Shown: piece by piece, positions 16,983 through 25,523 of the stretch
How positions within the stretch are numbered: the first letter of the stretch is position 1
How the letters are laid out: the number at the start of each line of letters is the position of its first letter
Translations under genes and position numbers: made by a program
Notes under the pieces: model-generated
What the model saw: only the letters and a program-made list of their open reading frames with translations
Databases searched by the model: none
Told to the model about the DNA's origin: nothing
NCBI GenBank assembly: GCA_965227445.1
Contig: OZ245751.1
Location: 5,084,001 to 5,148,000 of the forward strand
Source: DT-110 sp030148525
Lineage (GTDB): Bacteria; Bacteroidota; Bacteroidia; Chitinophagales; Saprospiraceae
DNA: 64,000 bases
Direction: 5' to 3'

Positions 16983-18221
16983 TCAGTTGTCGCTGATGAA
17001 AAATCTACCTAAATCTGCTTTCCTTCGGCGGGGTCGGTTTTCGTCGTATTCGTAGATCAGTCGTCCCAATCGCTTGAGGAAGGGGAAGCCTATCTCATCG
17101 TATTCGTAGACGCCGTCATTGAATATCTCATTTTCATTGACGTGGATGTTGACCGCCACGATGAATTCGGTACCCGTTTCGGGATTGGCAATGTAGGCTA
17201 CGTCGGTGAGGAAACCGTAGGCATCTCCTACTTTATTCAGCAGGCGAATTGGTCCCTCGATCCGTCCTTTCTCGGAACCGTAATACAGGAATTTGACGTA
17301 GGCATCCCAGTCGGCCAGATCCGGGTAGGCCGGATAATCACTTTCGCGAGGAAGCATCCGCATATAACGATACAAGAATTGGTAATCGTCGGGGGTCAGA
17401 TTGAAGCGTTGCCGGGCCGGAACCGATTCCGGAAACAATAACACCTTCAACATATCGTGGAGATCGGGGAGGGATACGTAATTTTTATATCTAAAATCAA
17501 AGGGATCCTCAATCAGTTGACCTTCACCATCGGTATACCCCTGCCCCCGGACCTGGTTTCGCAGGTTCCAATCCGGATACCATTTGCTGTACACCTCGTT
17601 TTGAAAATATGCCAGCTCATCGCCGTCGTACAGGCTAATCGGATTGGTGAGACGGTTGCCCAGGGTATCGTACCCACTCACCGACAGGCGATGAATGATC
17701 CGGGTACGAGTGAAGCCCTTGCTATGCAATTGCTCGTTGAAGTACCCTTGCCCCAGAAACTCGTATAGCCGATTGTACGCATCATTATCGCTGACCAGAA
17801 AGATCTTTTTGATGTAGTGCTCGATGGAGGGTTCCCCGTTTTGGGCACTGGTATCCTGCTCAACCGGTGTTTGGGGAGAAGTGGCTGCACCGGTAACCAT
17901 TCGGTCTCCCCGATCCAGACCGCGAATGCGCAAATCGTTCAGCTTCTCCAGCGCCAGGGCGGCGGCCGGCATCTTTACCGTACTGGCCGGATAAAAATAC
18001 AGGTTGGTATCCAGACCAAATGTATAGGTCTTAAAACCCGGTACATTTTTACTATCCCGATCGATGCGGGTGTACATCACCTGTACCTGATGCGCGGGAT
18101 TGGAGGCCACCATCCGCAGGCTGTCATCTTCCAGAATGATGCGTTCCAGGGGGTTCTCCTGGCTTACGCAAAAAAAAGGAAGCAGCAGGAGTAGAAGTTG
18201 TAACCAACGTTTTTCTTTCAT
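16983..18221 (-). CDS. Serine hydrolase, class A beta-lactamase-like fold
   Basis: 412 residues from the ATG at 18221; MKEKRWLQLLLLLLPFFCVSQ is a signal peptide, which fixes the start (upstream MRLRLRLRF is translated repeat). The active-site SxxK is S80-T-V-K83 in YPASTVKMPAAA, the SDN loop is S144-D-N146 in FLVSDNDAYNRL, and NKVGDAYGF probably supplies the KTG-equivalent strand. The spacing fits a class A beta-lactamase/penicillin-recognising fold but the protein is ~130 residues longer than a beta-lactamase, with inserts around 180-290. It is likely periplasmic or secreted; whether it hydrolyses beta-lactams, peptidoglycan peptides or esters is unknown. Its upstream region holds a short CCTCAG/CCTCAA hexamer array. 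Confidence 0.82.
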   Translation of the reverse strand: MKEKRWLQLLLLLLPFFCVSQENPLERIILEDDSLRMVASNPAHQVQVMYTRIDRDSKNVPGFKTYTFGLDTNLYFYPASTVKMPAAALALEKLNDLRIRGLDRGDRMVTGAATSPQTPVEQDTSAQNGEPSIEHYIKKIFLVSDNDAYNRLYEFLGQGYFNEQLHSKGFTRTRIIHRLSVSGYDTLGNRLTNPISLYDGDELAYFQNEVYSKWYPDWNLRNQVRGQGYTDGEGQLIEDPFDFRYKNYVSLPDLHDMLKVLLFPESVPARQRFNLTPDDYQFLYRYMRMLPRESDYPAYPDLADWDAYVKFLYYGSEKGRIEGPIRLLNKVGDAYGFLTDVAYIANPETGTEFIVAVNIHVNENEIFNDGVYEYDEIGFPFLKRLGRLIYEYDENRPRRRKADLGRFFISDN

Positions 18222-18356
18222 ACTCGAAGCAATCTTTTTCAGGGGCTTAGGAAAATCAAACCTCAGCCTCAACCTCAGCCTCAACCTGACCGTTTTTCCA
18301 TCCTTACCACCAAAAGGTACTCAAAAGAAAAATTCCTGCCTATTTTTGGCCATCTT

Positions 18357-19118
18357 ATGGCTGAATCCTTTCAAATTTCTGTACCGAAGGGTACGTTCCA
18401 GGTACATGAGTGGGGGCAAGGTCCCTCCGTAGTGGTAGCTTTGCATGGCTTTCGCCAAAATAGTCAGGCTTTCGCCAAAATGGCCACGACCTTGCCGGCC
18501 GGGAGTACGCTTTTTGCACCGGATCTGCCCTATCATGGAGGTACACAGTGGCACGCTCCTGAATATAGGCCGGAGGATCTCGAGTTACTTATTACCGCAC
18601 TCCTTCGGCGTAAGCAAGCCAAACACTTACACATGGTTGGCTTCAGCCTCGGGGGGCAGTTAGCTACAGGGCTGTCCATACGTAACCGGTTGCCGATTGA
18701 GCGCCTGACCTTACTGGCTCCGGATACGCCCAAAACGACATGGGGTTGGTTTACCTTTGGTATGCCTTATCGTTGGCGGCTGACCACAGAACGGCTGTTC
18801 GACCGGGTCGGGGGTCGTATGTGGTGGGCCGACCGTCTGTTTCGCTACAAGATCATCGATCGCTTTACCCTTACCTTTCTGAACCGCAATCTCGCTGATG
18901 CACGACGCCGGAAAAACCTCTTTGGTACCTGGCGGGCACGGGCTCATTTTCCCTTTTCGTTTCAAAAGGTTCGTGACCTGCCCATTCCCGTACGGGTCAT
19001 CCTGGGTGAAAAAGACACCCTTGTCCCCGCTAAAAAACTGAAAAAGAAATTTCGCGGGTTAGATGTGGAGGTTGTGGAAGGAGGGCATGACCTCTTACGA
19101 TCCACGGTTGAGGGCTGA
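18357..19118 (+). CDS. Alpha/beta hydrolase
   Basis: 253 residues. Alpha/beta-hydrolase fold: oxyanion segment VVVALHGFRQN at 26-35, nucleophile elbow GFSLGG with S97, acid in GEKDTLVPA (Asp near 226) and terminal His in EGGHDLL near 245. The substrate is unknown; no signal peptide, so cytoplasmic. Two exact 14-mers lie 20 bases apart at 18447 and 18467 and are read in two different frames, giving HGFRQN and QAFAKM, so the loop after the first strand appears to be made of this repeat. The stop codon TGA is the first one available inside the GGCTGAC array at 19113, so the native C-terminus (…LLRSTVEG) may have been altered by repeat insertion. The catalytic His is retained, so activity is plausible. 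Confidence 0.87.
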   Translation: MAESFQISVPKGTFQVHEWGQGPSVVVALHGFRQNSQAFAKMATTLPAGSTLFAPDLPYHGGTQWHAPEYRPEDLELLITALLRRKQAKHLHMVGFSLGGQLATGLSIRNRLPIERLTLLAPDTPKTTWGWFTFGMPYRWRLTTERLFDRVGGRMWWADRLFRYKIIDRFTLTFLNRNLADARRRKNLFGTWRARAHFPFSFQKVRDLPIPVRVILGEKDTLVPAKKLKKKFRGLDVEVVEGGHDLLRSTVEG

Positions 19119-19189
19119 CGGCTGACGGCTGACGGCTGACGGCTGACGGCTGACGGCTGACGGCTGACGGCTGACGGCTGACGGCTGAG
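19113..19189 (+). repeat. Ten perfect GGCTGAC heptamers plus one variant
   Basis: Ten exact consecutive GGCTGAC units and an eleventh GGCTGAG. The array provides the stop codon of the alpha/beta hydrolase gene. Seven bases is not a multiple that keeps frame, and each unit contains TGA, so expansion or contraction would not change that protein. Confidence 0.97.
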
Positions 19190-19352
19190 TTGTTCTTTCA
19201 GTTGGGATGTGGCAAATGGAAGCACTAAAAACTTGTCTGCTTTCTGGAGCAAATCTAGTGCAGTATTACATCGCAATAAGGAAACCGTTAGCCGTGTATC
19301 GTTAGCCGTGAACCGTTTTCCTTTATCCGTGAGCCGTGGCGCGTGAACCGTC
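19190..19352. repeat. Composite repeat element with CCGT heptamer tail
   Basis: A non-repetitive core (TTGTTCTTTCAG..., TTGTCTGC at 19233, GGAGCAAAT at 19246) is followed by ACCGTTAGCCGT-type heptamers to about 19350. A diverged relative with the same order of landmarks lies at 63685-63835 and a partial one at 63837-63935. No gene is seen here. Confidence 0.75.
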
Positions 19353-19682
19353 TTAATCCACCAACGTCTCCTTGATCACAGCCTTCACTTCCCGGATTTC
19401 TTTCTCCGAAAGGGAATCCAGGCTTTTAATGATCCGGCGCTTATCGATGGTACGGATTTGATCCAGAACCACCCAACTTTTTTTCTCGTCCAATGTAATG
19501 GACACGCGGGTAGGATATTTCTTTGATTTGGAGGTAATAGGAGCGATGATCACCGTGCGCAGAGGACGGTTCATTTCATCGGGGGAGATGATAACACAGG
19601 GGCGTGTTTTCCGGATTTCGCTTCCGATGGTAGGGTCCAGGTTGACAATGACGACCCGGTATTGTTCGATTGTGATGCTCAT
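19353..19682 (-). CDS. mazF: MazF/PemK-family endoribonuclease toxin
   Basis: 109 residues of the MazF/PemK fold: EQYRVVIVNLDPTIGSEIRKTRPCVIIS is the conserved N-terminal strand-loop-strand with the active-site R in the RKTRPCV motif, followed by TVIIAPITSK and VVLDQIRTIDKRRI. MazF toxins cut mRNA at short motifs and are neutralised by a MazE partner. Its start overlaps the stop of the upstream antitoxin by four bases (ATGA at 19679-19682), the usual arrangement. It is followed by the composite repeat at 19190-19352 with no visible terminator. Length and motifs are complete, so it should be functional. Confidence 0.93.
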   Translation of the reverse strand: MSITIEQYRVVIVNLDPTIGSEIRKTRPCVIISPDEMNRPLRTVIIAPITSKSKKYPTRVSITLDEKKSWVVLDQIRTIDKRRIIKSLDSLSEKEIREVKAVIKETLVD

Positions 19683-19918
19683 TCATCCAGATCTTCGTCC
19701 TCGAACACATCGTCGATCAATAGTTCATCGTCTCCCAGTTTATGCATTTGCTGAAAGGCAGCTTCCCAGCCAGCCCTGGGTTGATGGGCCGGTTTCAGGA
19801 TGAGGTAACCTTCTTTGAAAATCAATTCCACTTTGTCAGTCATTTGGTAGCGCTCCAAAATGGGTTTCGTGAGTCGAATTCCCTTTGAATTGCCAATTTG
19901 AATGATTGGTACTTCCAT
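19679..19918 (-). CDS. mazE: MazE-like AbrB-fold antitoxin
   Basis: 79 residues. The N-terminal MEVPIIQIGNSKGIRLTKPIL is the swapped-hairpin AbrB/MazE DNA-binding motif; the rest includes an acidic tail (DDELLIDDVFEDEDLDE) that in MazE proteins occupies the toxin's RNA groove. It precedes mazF with a four-base overlap. Autoregulation of the promoter by the complex is expected from the family. The region before the start (19919-20097) contains a large inverted repeat, noted separately. Confidence 0.9.
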   Translation of the reverse strand: MEVPIIQIGNSKGIRLTKPILERYQMTDKVELIFKEGYLILKPAHQPRAGWEAAFQQMHKLGDDELLIDDVFEDEDLDE

Positions 19919-19989
19919 GATTTTCCTTGCTGCAATAGTGATTACAATGTAATTACAAATTTAAATGAATCTCCTCAAAAAAGCAATGG

Positions 19990-20054
19990 ACCACTAAGAC
20001 ACAAAAGGCACTAAGGAATCTTGTGCTCCTTAGTGCCCTTTGTGTCTTAGTGGT
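19990..20054. repeat. 28-bp inverted repeat upstream of mazEF
   Basis: Arms 19990-20017 and 20027-20054 (ACCACTAAGACACAAA... and its complement) differ at about one position around a 9-base loop. It lies between mazE and the convergently placed end of the 20098 gene, i.e. upstream of mazE. A related ACCACTAAGGC start appears at 13425. Confidence 0.9.
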
Positions 20055-20097
20055 AAAAAACCGTTTGCCGTGAATCGTAAACCGTGGACCGTTCAAC

Positions 20098-21486
20098 TTA
20101 TTTCCGTAAACGCAACCGTACCCCCGTCAGCACCGACATAGTGTGGAGGCGATCGTGGGTGGGGCCCATACCTTCGGAGAAGTAACCCAGGTTGTGGGAG
20201 TAGGTAGGTTGGACAAAGATACCGAGGTTTTCACTGATTACCCGCTCAACCCCAATGCCGAGGTTCAGCGTTACGTAGCTGTTTTCCCAGAAACCGCCCC
20301 CTTCGAGCCAGCCGTAGCGGTTGTTGAAGCTGGATTCGCCCCGGCGGGGACGGATCAGGCCTTCGGGTAGTCCGAGACCTTCGGGGAAGACCCCGTAAAA
20401 GTTCGTTTCGTACGCCACTTGCAGGGAGGCGCCAGCGGTGGCGTAGGCTTTCCAGCCCTTATCCATAATGGCGTTATAGCGCACGTAAATGGGTAAACTG
20501 ATCACATCCAGTTCGACAAAGTCAAATTTTTCGGCGGTATAGCCTTGATCCAGGCTACCGCGTGTGACAAGGATGGGCAGTGGATCGTAGCGAACGGCCG
20601 TGTAGCCAATTCCGCTGCCCACTTCCATGCGACCAAAGTCCAGACCCAAGGACAATCCGCCACCGTACCCGAGGGTGTAGCGGTCGTACCCAACGATGCC
20701 CAGGTCACCATCGGGAGGAGTAATAACGCGATTGTATGCCGCGCCCCCGAACGCTCCGATTACCAGGGTTGCTGGTGATGACGGTGTTTTAATAGCAGGC
20801 TGTTGGAAGGCGAGAGGTCCGAAAGTGAGGTCCGGTGCGTTTTTACCCGGCAGGATGCCCGTCATACTCCAGGTGGTTTCTGCCTTCGGTGTGCCCAGTG
20901 GCAGGACAGGCATCAGGCCTTTATTAAGGCTGGTACCGGATGACAGGCCATTTTCTTCCCGGCGCAGGGGTAAAAGAGATAATGTTGCAGTTTCATCAGC
21001 AATATCGACCTTATTCCCGGTAGGACCGGCTTCGGTAGTGGTCGTACCATTTGGACTGACCTGACTATCAGTGGCCGGACTTCCTTCGGATAAGCTACTT
21101 CGGGAAGAAGCCATGGGAGTAACCGGTTCTGATTCAGTTGGTGTAGTAGTTGGGCTCAGTGGATTCCCCAGGCGAATAAAGAGTAATAAGATCAGCGATA
21201 AGAGGGCCGCTTCCACTATTTTGTAGGAAGCCAGGCGCTGAGTGAGTAGAACGTGGGCATCCATTTGCCGGCGCAGGGCCGACCAGTTAGGAGCGGGTTG
21301 GTTAACGTCCAGGCCACGCATTTTGGCGAAAGCCACTTCATCGATGAGGGAAGCATCAAGTTCCGGAACGCCCGAATCTACGGTATCCATGGCCTGTTCA
21401 AACTGCTCCCAGGCGTCGGTCGGCAGATCGGGATGCAGACTTTGCAGCTTATTGCGAACGATATGGTCCAGTGACTTATCCTCCAT
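20098..21486 (-). CDS. Membrane-anchored protein with outer-membrane beta-barrel-like C-terminus, sigma-factor partner
   Basis: 462 residues. Residues 1-85 are cytoplasmic and contain a helical, anti-sigma-like segment (HPDLPTDAWEQFEQAMD, QPAPNWSALRRQMDAHVLL); one transmembrane helix follows (IVEAALLSLILLLFIRL); then a Thr/Ser/Pro-rich linker to about 230; and a C-terminal region of alternating strands (YGGGLSLGLDFGRMEVGSGIGYTAVRY, GIGVERVISENLGIFVQPTYSHNL, VRLRLRK) that resembles an outer-membrane beta barrel. Its start overlaps the sigma-factor gene by 11 bases. This combination is often seen next to ECF sigma factors in Bacteroidota and is probably a regulator that senses the envelope (inference). 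A 14-mer at 21321 encodes VAFAKM. Confidence 0.75.
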   Translation of the reverse strand: MEDKSLDHIVRNKLQSLHPDLPTDAWEQFEQAMDTVDSGVPELDASLIDEVAFAKMRGLDVNQPAPNWSALRRQMDAHVLLTQRLASYKIVEAALLSLILLLFIRLGNPLSPTTTPTESEPVTPMASSRSSLSEGSPATDSQVSPNGTTTTEAGPTGNKVDIADETATLSLLPLRREENGLSSGTSLNKGLMPVLPLGTPKAETTWSMTGILPGKNAPDLTFGPLAFQQPAIKTPSSPATLVIGAFGGAAYNRVITPPDGDLGIVGYDRYTLGYGGGLSLGLDFGRMEVGSGIGYTAVRYDPLPILVTRGSLDQGYTAEKFDFVELDVISLPIYVRYNAIMDKGWKAYATAGASLQVAYETNFYGVFPEGLGLPEGLIRPRRGESSFNNRYGWLEGGGFWENSYVTLNLGIGVERVISENLGIFVQPTYSHNLGYFSEGMGPTHDRLHTMSVLTGVRLRLRK

Positions 21487-22036
21487 GATTTGATCCGGAA
21501 GTCAGGATTTCTTTTAGTTTGATACGCGCCTTCACCAAGTTGGAGCGCGAAGTGCTCTCTGAAATATTTAAAAGGTCTCCCACTTCTTTGTGGGAGTATC
21601 CCTCAACTACGTACAGGTTAAAAACCGTTCGGTAGGCGGGGGTTAATTGTTGTATAGCTGCGAGAATCTCTTTCTCGGAGCACCGGCTGATGGCATCGGC
21701 CTCGTCGGTACTCAGGGAGTGAGCCTGCTCAATATCTTCCGTACGTCGCCGGATATTCTTGCGGTAATAATCGATAGCCGTGTTGACCATGATCCGCCGT
21801 ATCCAGGCGCTCAGCGAAGTGCCCGTCTGGTATTTGCGAATATTTCCAAACACCTTAATAAACCCTTCGTGCAAAATGTCCAGCGCATCGTCCTGGTTAT
21901 TCGAGTAGCGCAGGCAAACTCCGAGCATGGAGCTATAGAACTCTTCGTACAGGGCTTTCTGCGCCCACCTTTCTTTACGGACACAGGCCTTTATCAGGTC
22001 CCGTTCGTTGTATTCTGCTGGCAAAGCGATATGCAT
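21476..22036 (-). CDS. ECF-type RNA polymerase sigma factor
   Basis: 186 residues with sigma-70 regions 2 and 4 only: region 2 KALYEEFYSSMLGVCLRYS and DALDILHEGFIKVFGNI, then WIRRIMVNTAIDYYRK; region 4 IQQLTPAYRTVFNLYVVEGYSHKEVGDLL and STSRSNLVKARIKLKEIL. It should direct core polymerase to a small regulon and be controlled by the co-transcribed 20098 membrane protein. The first gene of a two-gene operon; the 318-base spacer before it is shared with parC, which is divergent. Confidence 0.93.
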   Translation of the reverse strand: MHIALPAEYNERDLIKACVRKERWAQKALYEEFYSSMLGVCLRYSNNQDDALDILHEGFIKVFGNIRKYQTGTSLSAWIRRIMVNTAIDYYRKNIRRRTEDIEQAHSLSTDEADAISRCSEKEILAAIQQLTPAYRTVFNLYVVEGYSHKEVGDLLNISESTSRSNLVKARIKLKEILTSGSNHGG

Positions 22037-22354
22037 ACGTTGAGTTTAGGTAGCATTGGTGGAGATCAGCGCACCGATTACGTTAGAAAACGGTCGCCTG
22101 CGATCCCAAAACCTCTCTGTAAATTAGATGTTCACCAGCACATTAACAAGACACGCAGCAAGGAACTTCGCTATTGACGGCTTAATGACAACGCTCCCTC
22201 CCCTTTTTTCGCTGCCAGTTTCGGCGTATTTATTGAGCTTATTTACCATTATCGGCCATTTAAAACATTTTTCGATTTTATGAAATTTTTTGTTTTTAAA
22301 ACTTAACCCATTTTTGTACTTTTACCAACACATTAACTTGGTCTTACTCCACCT
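22037..22354. promoter_or_regulatory. Divergent spacer between ECF sigma gene and parC
   Basis: No gene is visible. The right half (22250-22320) is very AT-rich. A 14-base near-direct repeat, ACCAGCACATTAAC at 22134 and ACCAACACATTAAC at 22324, flanks it and could be a regulator site. No convincing -33/-7 pair could be fixed. Confidence 0.4.
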
Positions 22355-24949
22355 ATGAGCGATCCTACCCAGAACGATACGGCCAACAGCAATGGCCAGG
22401 AAAATATCATCAGCCTGAAGGGTATGTACGAGAATTATTTTCTCGATTATGCCTCTTATGTAATCCTCGAACGGGCTGTTCCCGCTATCGGCGATGGCCT
22501 GAAGCCCGTGCAGCGACGCATCCTGCACGCCATGAAAGAAATGGATGACGGCCGTTTTCACAAAGTGGCCAACATCATTGGTCAGACCATGCAGTATCAC
22601 CCCCACGGTGATGCTGCCATCGGCGATGCTCTGGTCAACCTCGGCCAGCGCGACCTGATGATCGATTGTCAGGGAAACTGGGGAAACTTCTTTACGGGGG
22701 ATGGTGCTGCCGCACCCCGTTATATTGAGGCACGCCTGACGAAGTTCGCCCTGGAAGTAGCCTTCAATGCCAATACCACCGAATGGCAGCTTTCCTACGA
22801 CGGCCGCAAGCGCGAGCCCATCGACCTGCCCATGAAGTTTCCACTGCTGCTCGCTCAGGGAGCCGAGGGGATCGCAGTGGGGCTATCCACCCGCATTCTT
22901 CCCCACAACTTTGTGGAGCTCATCAAAGCCTCCATAAAGATCCTGGAAGGCAAGCGGGTAAAGATCTATCCCGATTTCCAAACCGGCGGTATGATCGACG
23001 TTACGGATTATAACAGCGGAGCACGCGGTGGGCGCGTGAAAGTGCGTTGCCACATTGAACAGGTCGATAAAAACACCCTCGCCATCCGCGACTTACCCTA
23101 TGGAGTGACCACTACCTCCCTTATCGACAGCATCATCAAAGCCAATGACAAGGGAAAGATCAAGATCAAAAAGGTGGTCGATAACACCGCCCAAAATGTA
23201 GAGATCCTCATCGACCTGGCTCCCAATACTTCACCCGACGTCACCATCGGCGCCCTCTACGCTTTTACCAACTGTGAGGTATCGATCTCGCCCAACGCCT
23301 GTGTGATCATCGACGACAAGCCCCACTTCGGCAGTGTCGAGGACCTGTTGCGTACCTCTACCGAGCACACGCGCGAGTTGCTGCGCCAGGAGTTACTCAT
23401 CAAACAGGAAGATTTGCGCTCCAAATGGCACATGGCCAGCCTGGAGAAGATCTTCATTACCAAACGCATCTACCGCGATATCGAAGAAGCCGAATCCTTC
23501 GATGAAGTCCTGAAGATTATTGATACCGGACTGCGCAAATACGTGCGGACGCCATCCGACAAGAAAAAGGATGACCGCCTGGCATTGATGCGGGAGATCG
23601 AGGAAGAGGATATCATCAAACTTACCGAAATCCGCATTAAGCGCATTTCCAAATACAACGAATTCAAGGCCGACGAAAAGCTGGCCGAATTGGAAGCCGG
23701 CCTGGACCAAGTTGCCCACGACCTTGAGCACCTCACTGAATTCGCCATCGACTACTTCCAAAACCTGCTGGAAAAATACAGTGAAGGACGCGAGCGCAAG
23801 ACCATTATCACTGAATTCGACACCATTCAGGCCACCCAGGTCGTAGCCAATAACGCCAAATTGTACGCCAATTATTCCGAAGGATTTATCGGTACGGGCC
23901 TGCGCAAAGACACCTTCATTACCGATTGCTCCGATATCGACGACATCATCGTTTTCCGGAAGGACGGTAAGTTTCAGGTTACCCGCATTTCCGAAAAGAC
24001 CTTTGTCGGCAAGGACCTCATTCACGTGGCAGTGTGGCATAAAGGCGATGAGCGCACTACCTACAACCTGATCTACGTTGATGGCAAGACCGGCGTGACC
24101 CGAGCTAAACGCTTTCAGGTAAAGGCTATTACCCGCGACCGGGAGTACGACCTGACGAAAGGCACCAAGGGATCGAAAGTCCTCTATTTTTCTGCCAATC
24201 CAAACGGGGAGGCCGAAGTAATTGATGTTAAACTCTCCCAGGGCTCCAATGCCCGAAAGAAACTATTCGATTTTGACTTCGGAGACATCGATATTAAAGG
24301 TAGAAGCTCCCAGGGGAACATCCTCACCAAATACCCCGTGCGATCCATCAAGCTCCGGGAAGTTGGTAAATCAACCCTCGGGGCTATGGACGTCTGGATG
24401 GATGAGGTGAGCGGTCGCCTCAACACCGAGGAGCGCGGACTCTACCTCGGAGCCTTCGACACCGGTGACCTGCTGCTCGCTATCTATCGCGATGGCACTT
24501 ACGAGCAAATGGAGCTAGACCTCAACAAGCGCTTTACCCCCAAGGACGTTGTCCATCTTGGAAAATTTGTGGACGACCTGGTCATCAGCTCCATCTACTA
24601 CGAAGGGGAGCGCGGTATGACTTTGGTAAAACGCTTCCAGATCGAGACCACCTCCATCGATCAGAAATTCCCCTTCATCACCGAGCACAAAGATTCCAAG
24701 TTATTCTTTGCGACCGTCCATCCGGAACCAACCGTCACCTACAAACTGCGCGAAAAGAACCAGACCAAGGAAAAAGAGCTCAATCTGACCGATTTCATCG
24801 ATGTCAAAGGGTGGAAATCGCTGGGTAACAAACTGGAGGATAACAAACTCACCAGTGTTAAAGAAACCAGCGAACCGCTCAAAGCGCAACCCGAAAAAGA
24901 TGAAAACGGAAAGCTGAAGCCCGGTGACAGCCTGGAACTCGATCTTTAG
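22355..24949 (+). CDS. parC: DNA topoisomerase IV subunit A
   Basis: 864 residues of a type IIA topoisomerase A subunit. Signatures: the N-terminal SYVILERAVPAIGDGLKPVQRRIL, QYHPHGDAAIGDAL, and GAAAPRYIEARLTKFA with the DNA-cleaving Y123. The core after GIAVGLSTRILPHNF and the coiled-coil tower are intact; the C-terminal part has a diverged propeller (VLYFSANPNGEAEVIDVKL) and lacks a clear GyrA box (QRRGGKG type), which with the ParE-type partner at 40677 favours ParC over GyrA. It decatenates daughter chromosomes with ParE. In this window parC and parE are 16 kb apart on opposite strands. Confidence 0.88.
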   Translation: MSDPTQNDTANSNGQENIISLKGMYENYFLDYASYVILERAVPAIGDGLKPVQRRILHAMKEMDDGRFHKVANIIGQTMQYHPHGDAAIGDALVNLGQRDLMIDCQGNWGNFFTGDGAAAPRYIEARLTKFALEVAFNANTTEWQLSYDGRKREPIDLPMKFPLLLAQGAEGIAVGLSTRILPHNFVELIKASIKILEGKRVKIYPDFQTGGMIDVTDYNSGARGGRVKVRCHIEQVDKNTLAIRDLPYGVTTTSLIDSIIKANDKGKIKIKKVVDNTAQNVEILIDLAPNTSPDVTIGALYAFTNCEVSISPNACVIIDDKPHFGSVEDLLRTSTEHTRELLRQELLIKQEDLRSKWHMASLEKIFITKRIYRDIEEAESFDEVLKIIDTGLRKYVRTPSDKKKDDRLALMREIEEEDIIKLTEIRIKRISKYNEFKADEKLAELEAGLDQVAHDLEHLTEFAIDYFQNLLEKYSEGRERKTIITEFDTIQATQVVANNAKLYANYSEGFIGTGLRKDTFITDCSDIDDIIVFRKDGKFQVTRISEKTFVGKDLIHVAVWHKGDERTTYNLIYVDGKTGVTRAKRFQVKAITRDREYDLTKGTKGSKVLYFSANPNGEAEVIDVKLSQGSNARKKLFDFDFGDIDIKGRSSQGNILTKYPVRSIKLREVGKSTLGAMDVWMDEVSGRLNTEERGLYLGAFDTGDLLLAIYRDGTYEQMELDLNKRFTPKDVVHLGKFVDDLVISSIYYEGERGMTLVKRFQIETTSIDQKFPFITEHKDSKLFFATVHPEPTVTYKLREKNQTKEKELNLTDFIDVKGWKSLGNKLEDNKLTSVKETSEPLKAQPEKDENGKLKPGDSLELDL

Positions 24950-25004
24950 ACAGGGAGGCTACTCTTTCAGAATGCGTTTCTTTTAGTAGCTTTCGCAAAA
25001 AAAT

Positions 25005-25523
25005 ATGCGCCACCTTCTATTGCTCTGCCTGAGCCTGCTATCAACTTTGGTAACCGCCCAGGACGAGGCTTTTCCCGCCACCTGGGAAGGCGAATGGCGT
25101 GGTGATCTGGTCGTATACCAACACGGAAATGAAGTGCAGCGGATTCCCATGTCCCTGACCATCCTTCCGCTGGGATCAAACGGGCATTACACCTGGGCTA
25201 TTCAGTATGGGCGGGACGAAAGCAATTTGCGTCCCTACCGATTAATACCCGCGGATCCGGAGAAAGGACAATTCGCCATTGACGAACAAAATGGTATAGT
25301 ACTCGATGGTTTTTTCCAACGGGATACGTATTTCAGCCTCTTTTCGGTTTCGGGGTCCCTGTTGCAGACCCGGGTCCAACGTACACAGGATACGCTGCTA
25401 TACGAGATTACTGCCGGACCTATGGAGCCACTTAACACCTCGGGAGGCCGGGACTCCATCCCGGCAGTCGACTCCTATGCCATACCCACCTTGCAGCGAG
25501 CTATTCTCCAGCGTCAGAAGTAG
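25005..25523 (+). CDS. Hypothetical secreted protein
   Basis: 172 residues with signal peptide MRHLLLLCLSLLSTLVTAQ. The mature part is beta-rich and begins FPATWEGEWRGDLVVYQHG, with IPMSLTILPLGSNGHYTWAIQYG and IVLDGFFQRDTYFSLFSV, a lipocalin-like pattern of strands but without a family I can name; the 36521 lipoprotein has a comparable KLDGTWRGTFYIYRD start. A shortened form of the interspersed motif (AGCTTTCGCAAAAA, 24989-25002) lies immediately before the start. The 3' end overlaps the convergent amidohydrolase by 23 bases. Confidence 0.7.
   Translation: MRHLLLLCLSLLSTLVTAQDEAFPATWEGEWRGDLVVYQHGNEVQRIPMSLTILPLGSNGHYTWAIQYGRDESNLRPYRLIPADPEKGQFAIDEQNGIVLDGFFQRDTYFSLFSVSGSLLQTRVQRTQDTLLYEITAGPMEPLNTSGGRDSIPAVDSYAIPTLQRAILQRQK

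Noticed and set aside
19113..19189. CRISPR array
   Set aside because: The unit is seven bases with no spacers and no cas genes.
18962..19276. Minus-strand frame encoding repeated SRQPSAV units
   Set aside because: It is the translation of the GGCTGAC heptamer array and the reverse of the hydrolase gene; no independent coding evidence.
19353..19918. MazEF as part of a novel defence island
   Set aside because: The pair is a standard toxin-antitoxin module and no other defence genes are near.
22355..24949. DNA gyrase subunit A
   Set aside because: The N-terminal half alone would fit either, but the C-terminus has no GyrA box and the B-type partner in the window is of the ParE kind.
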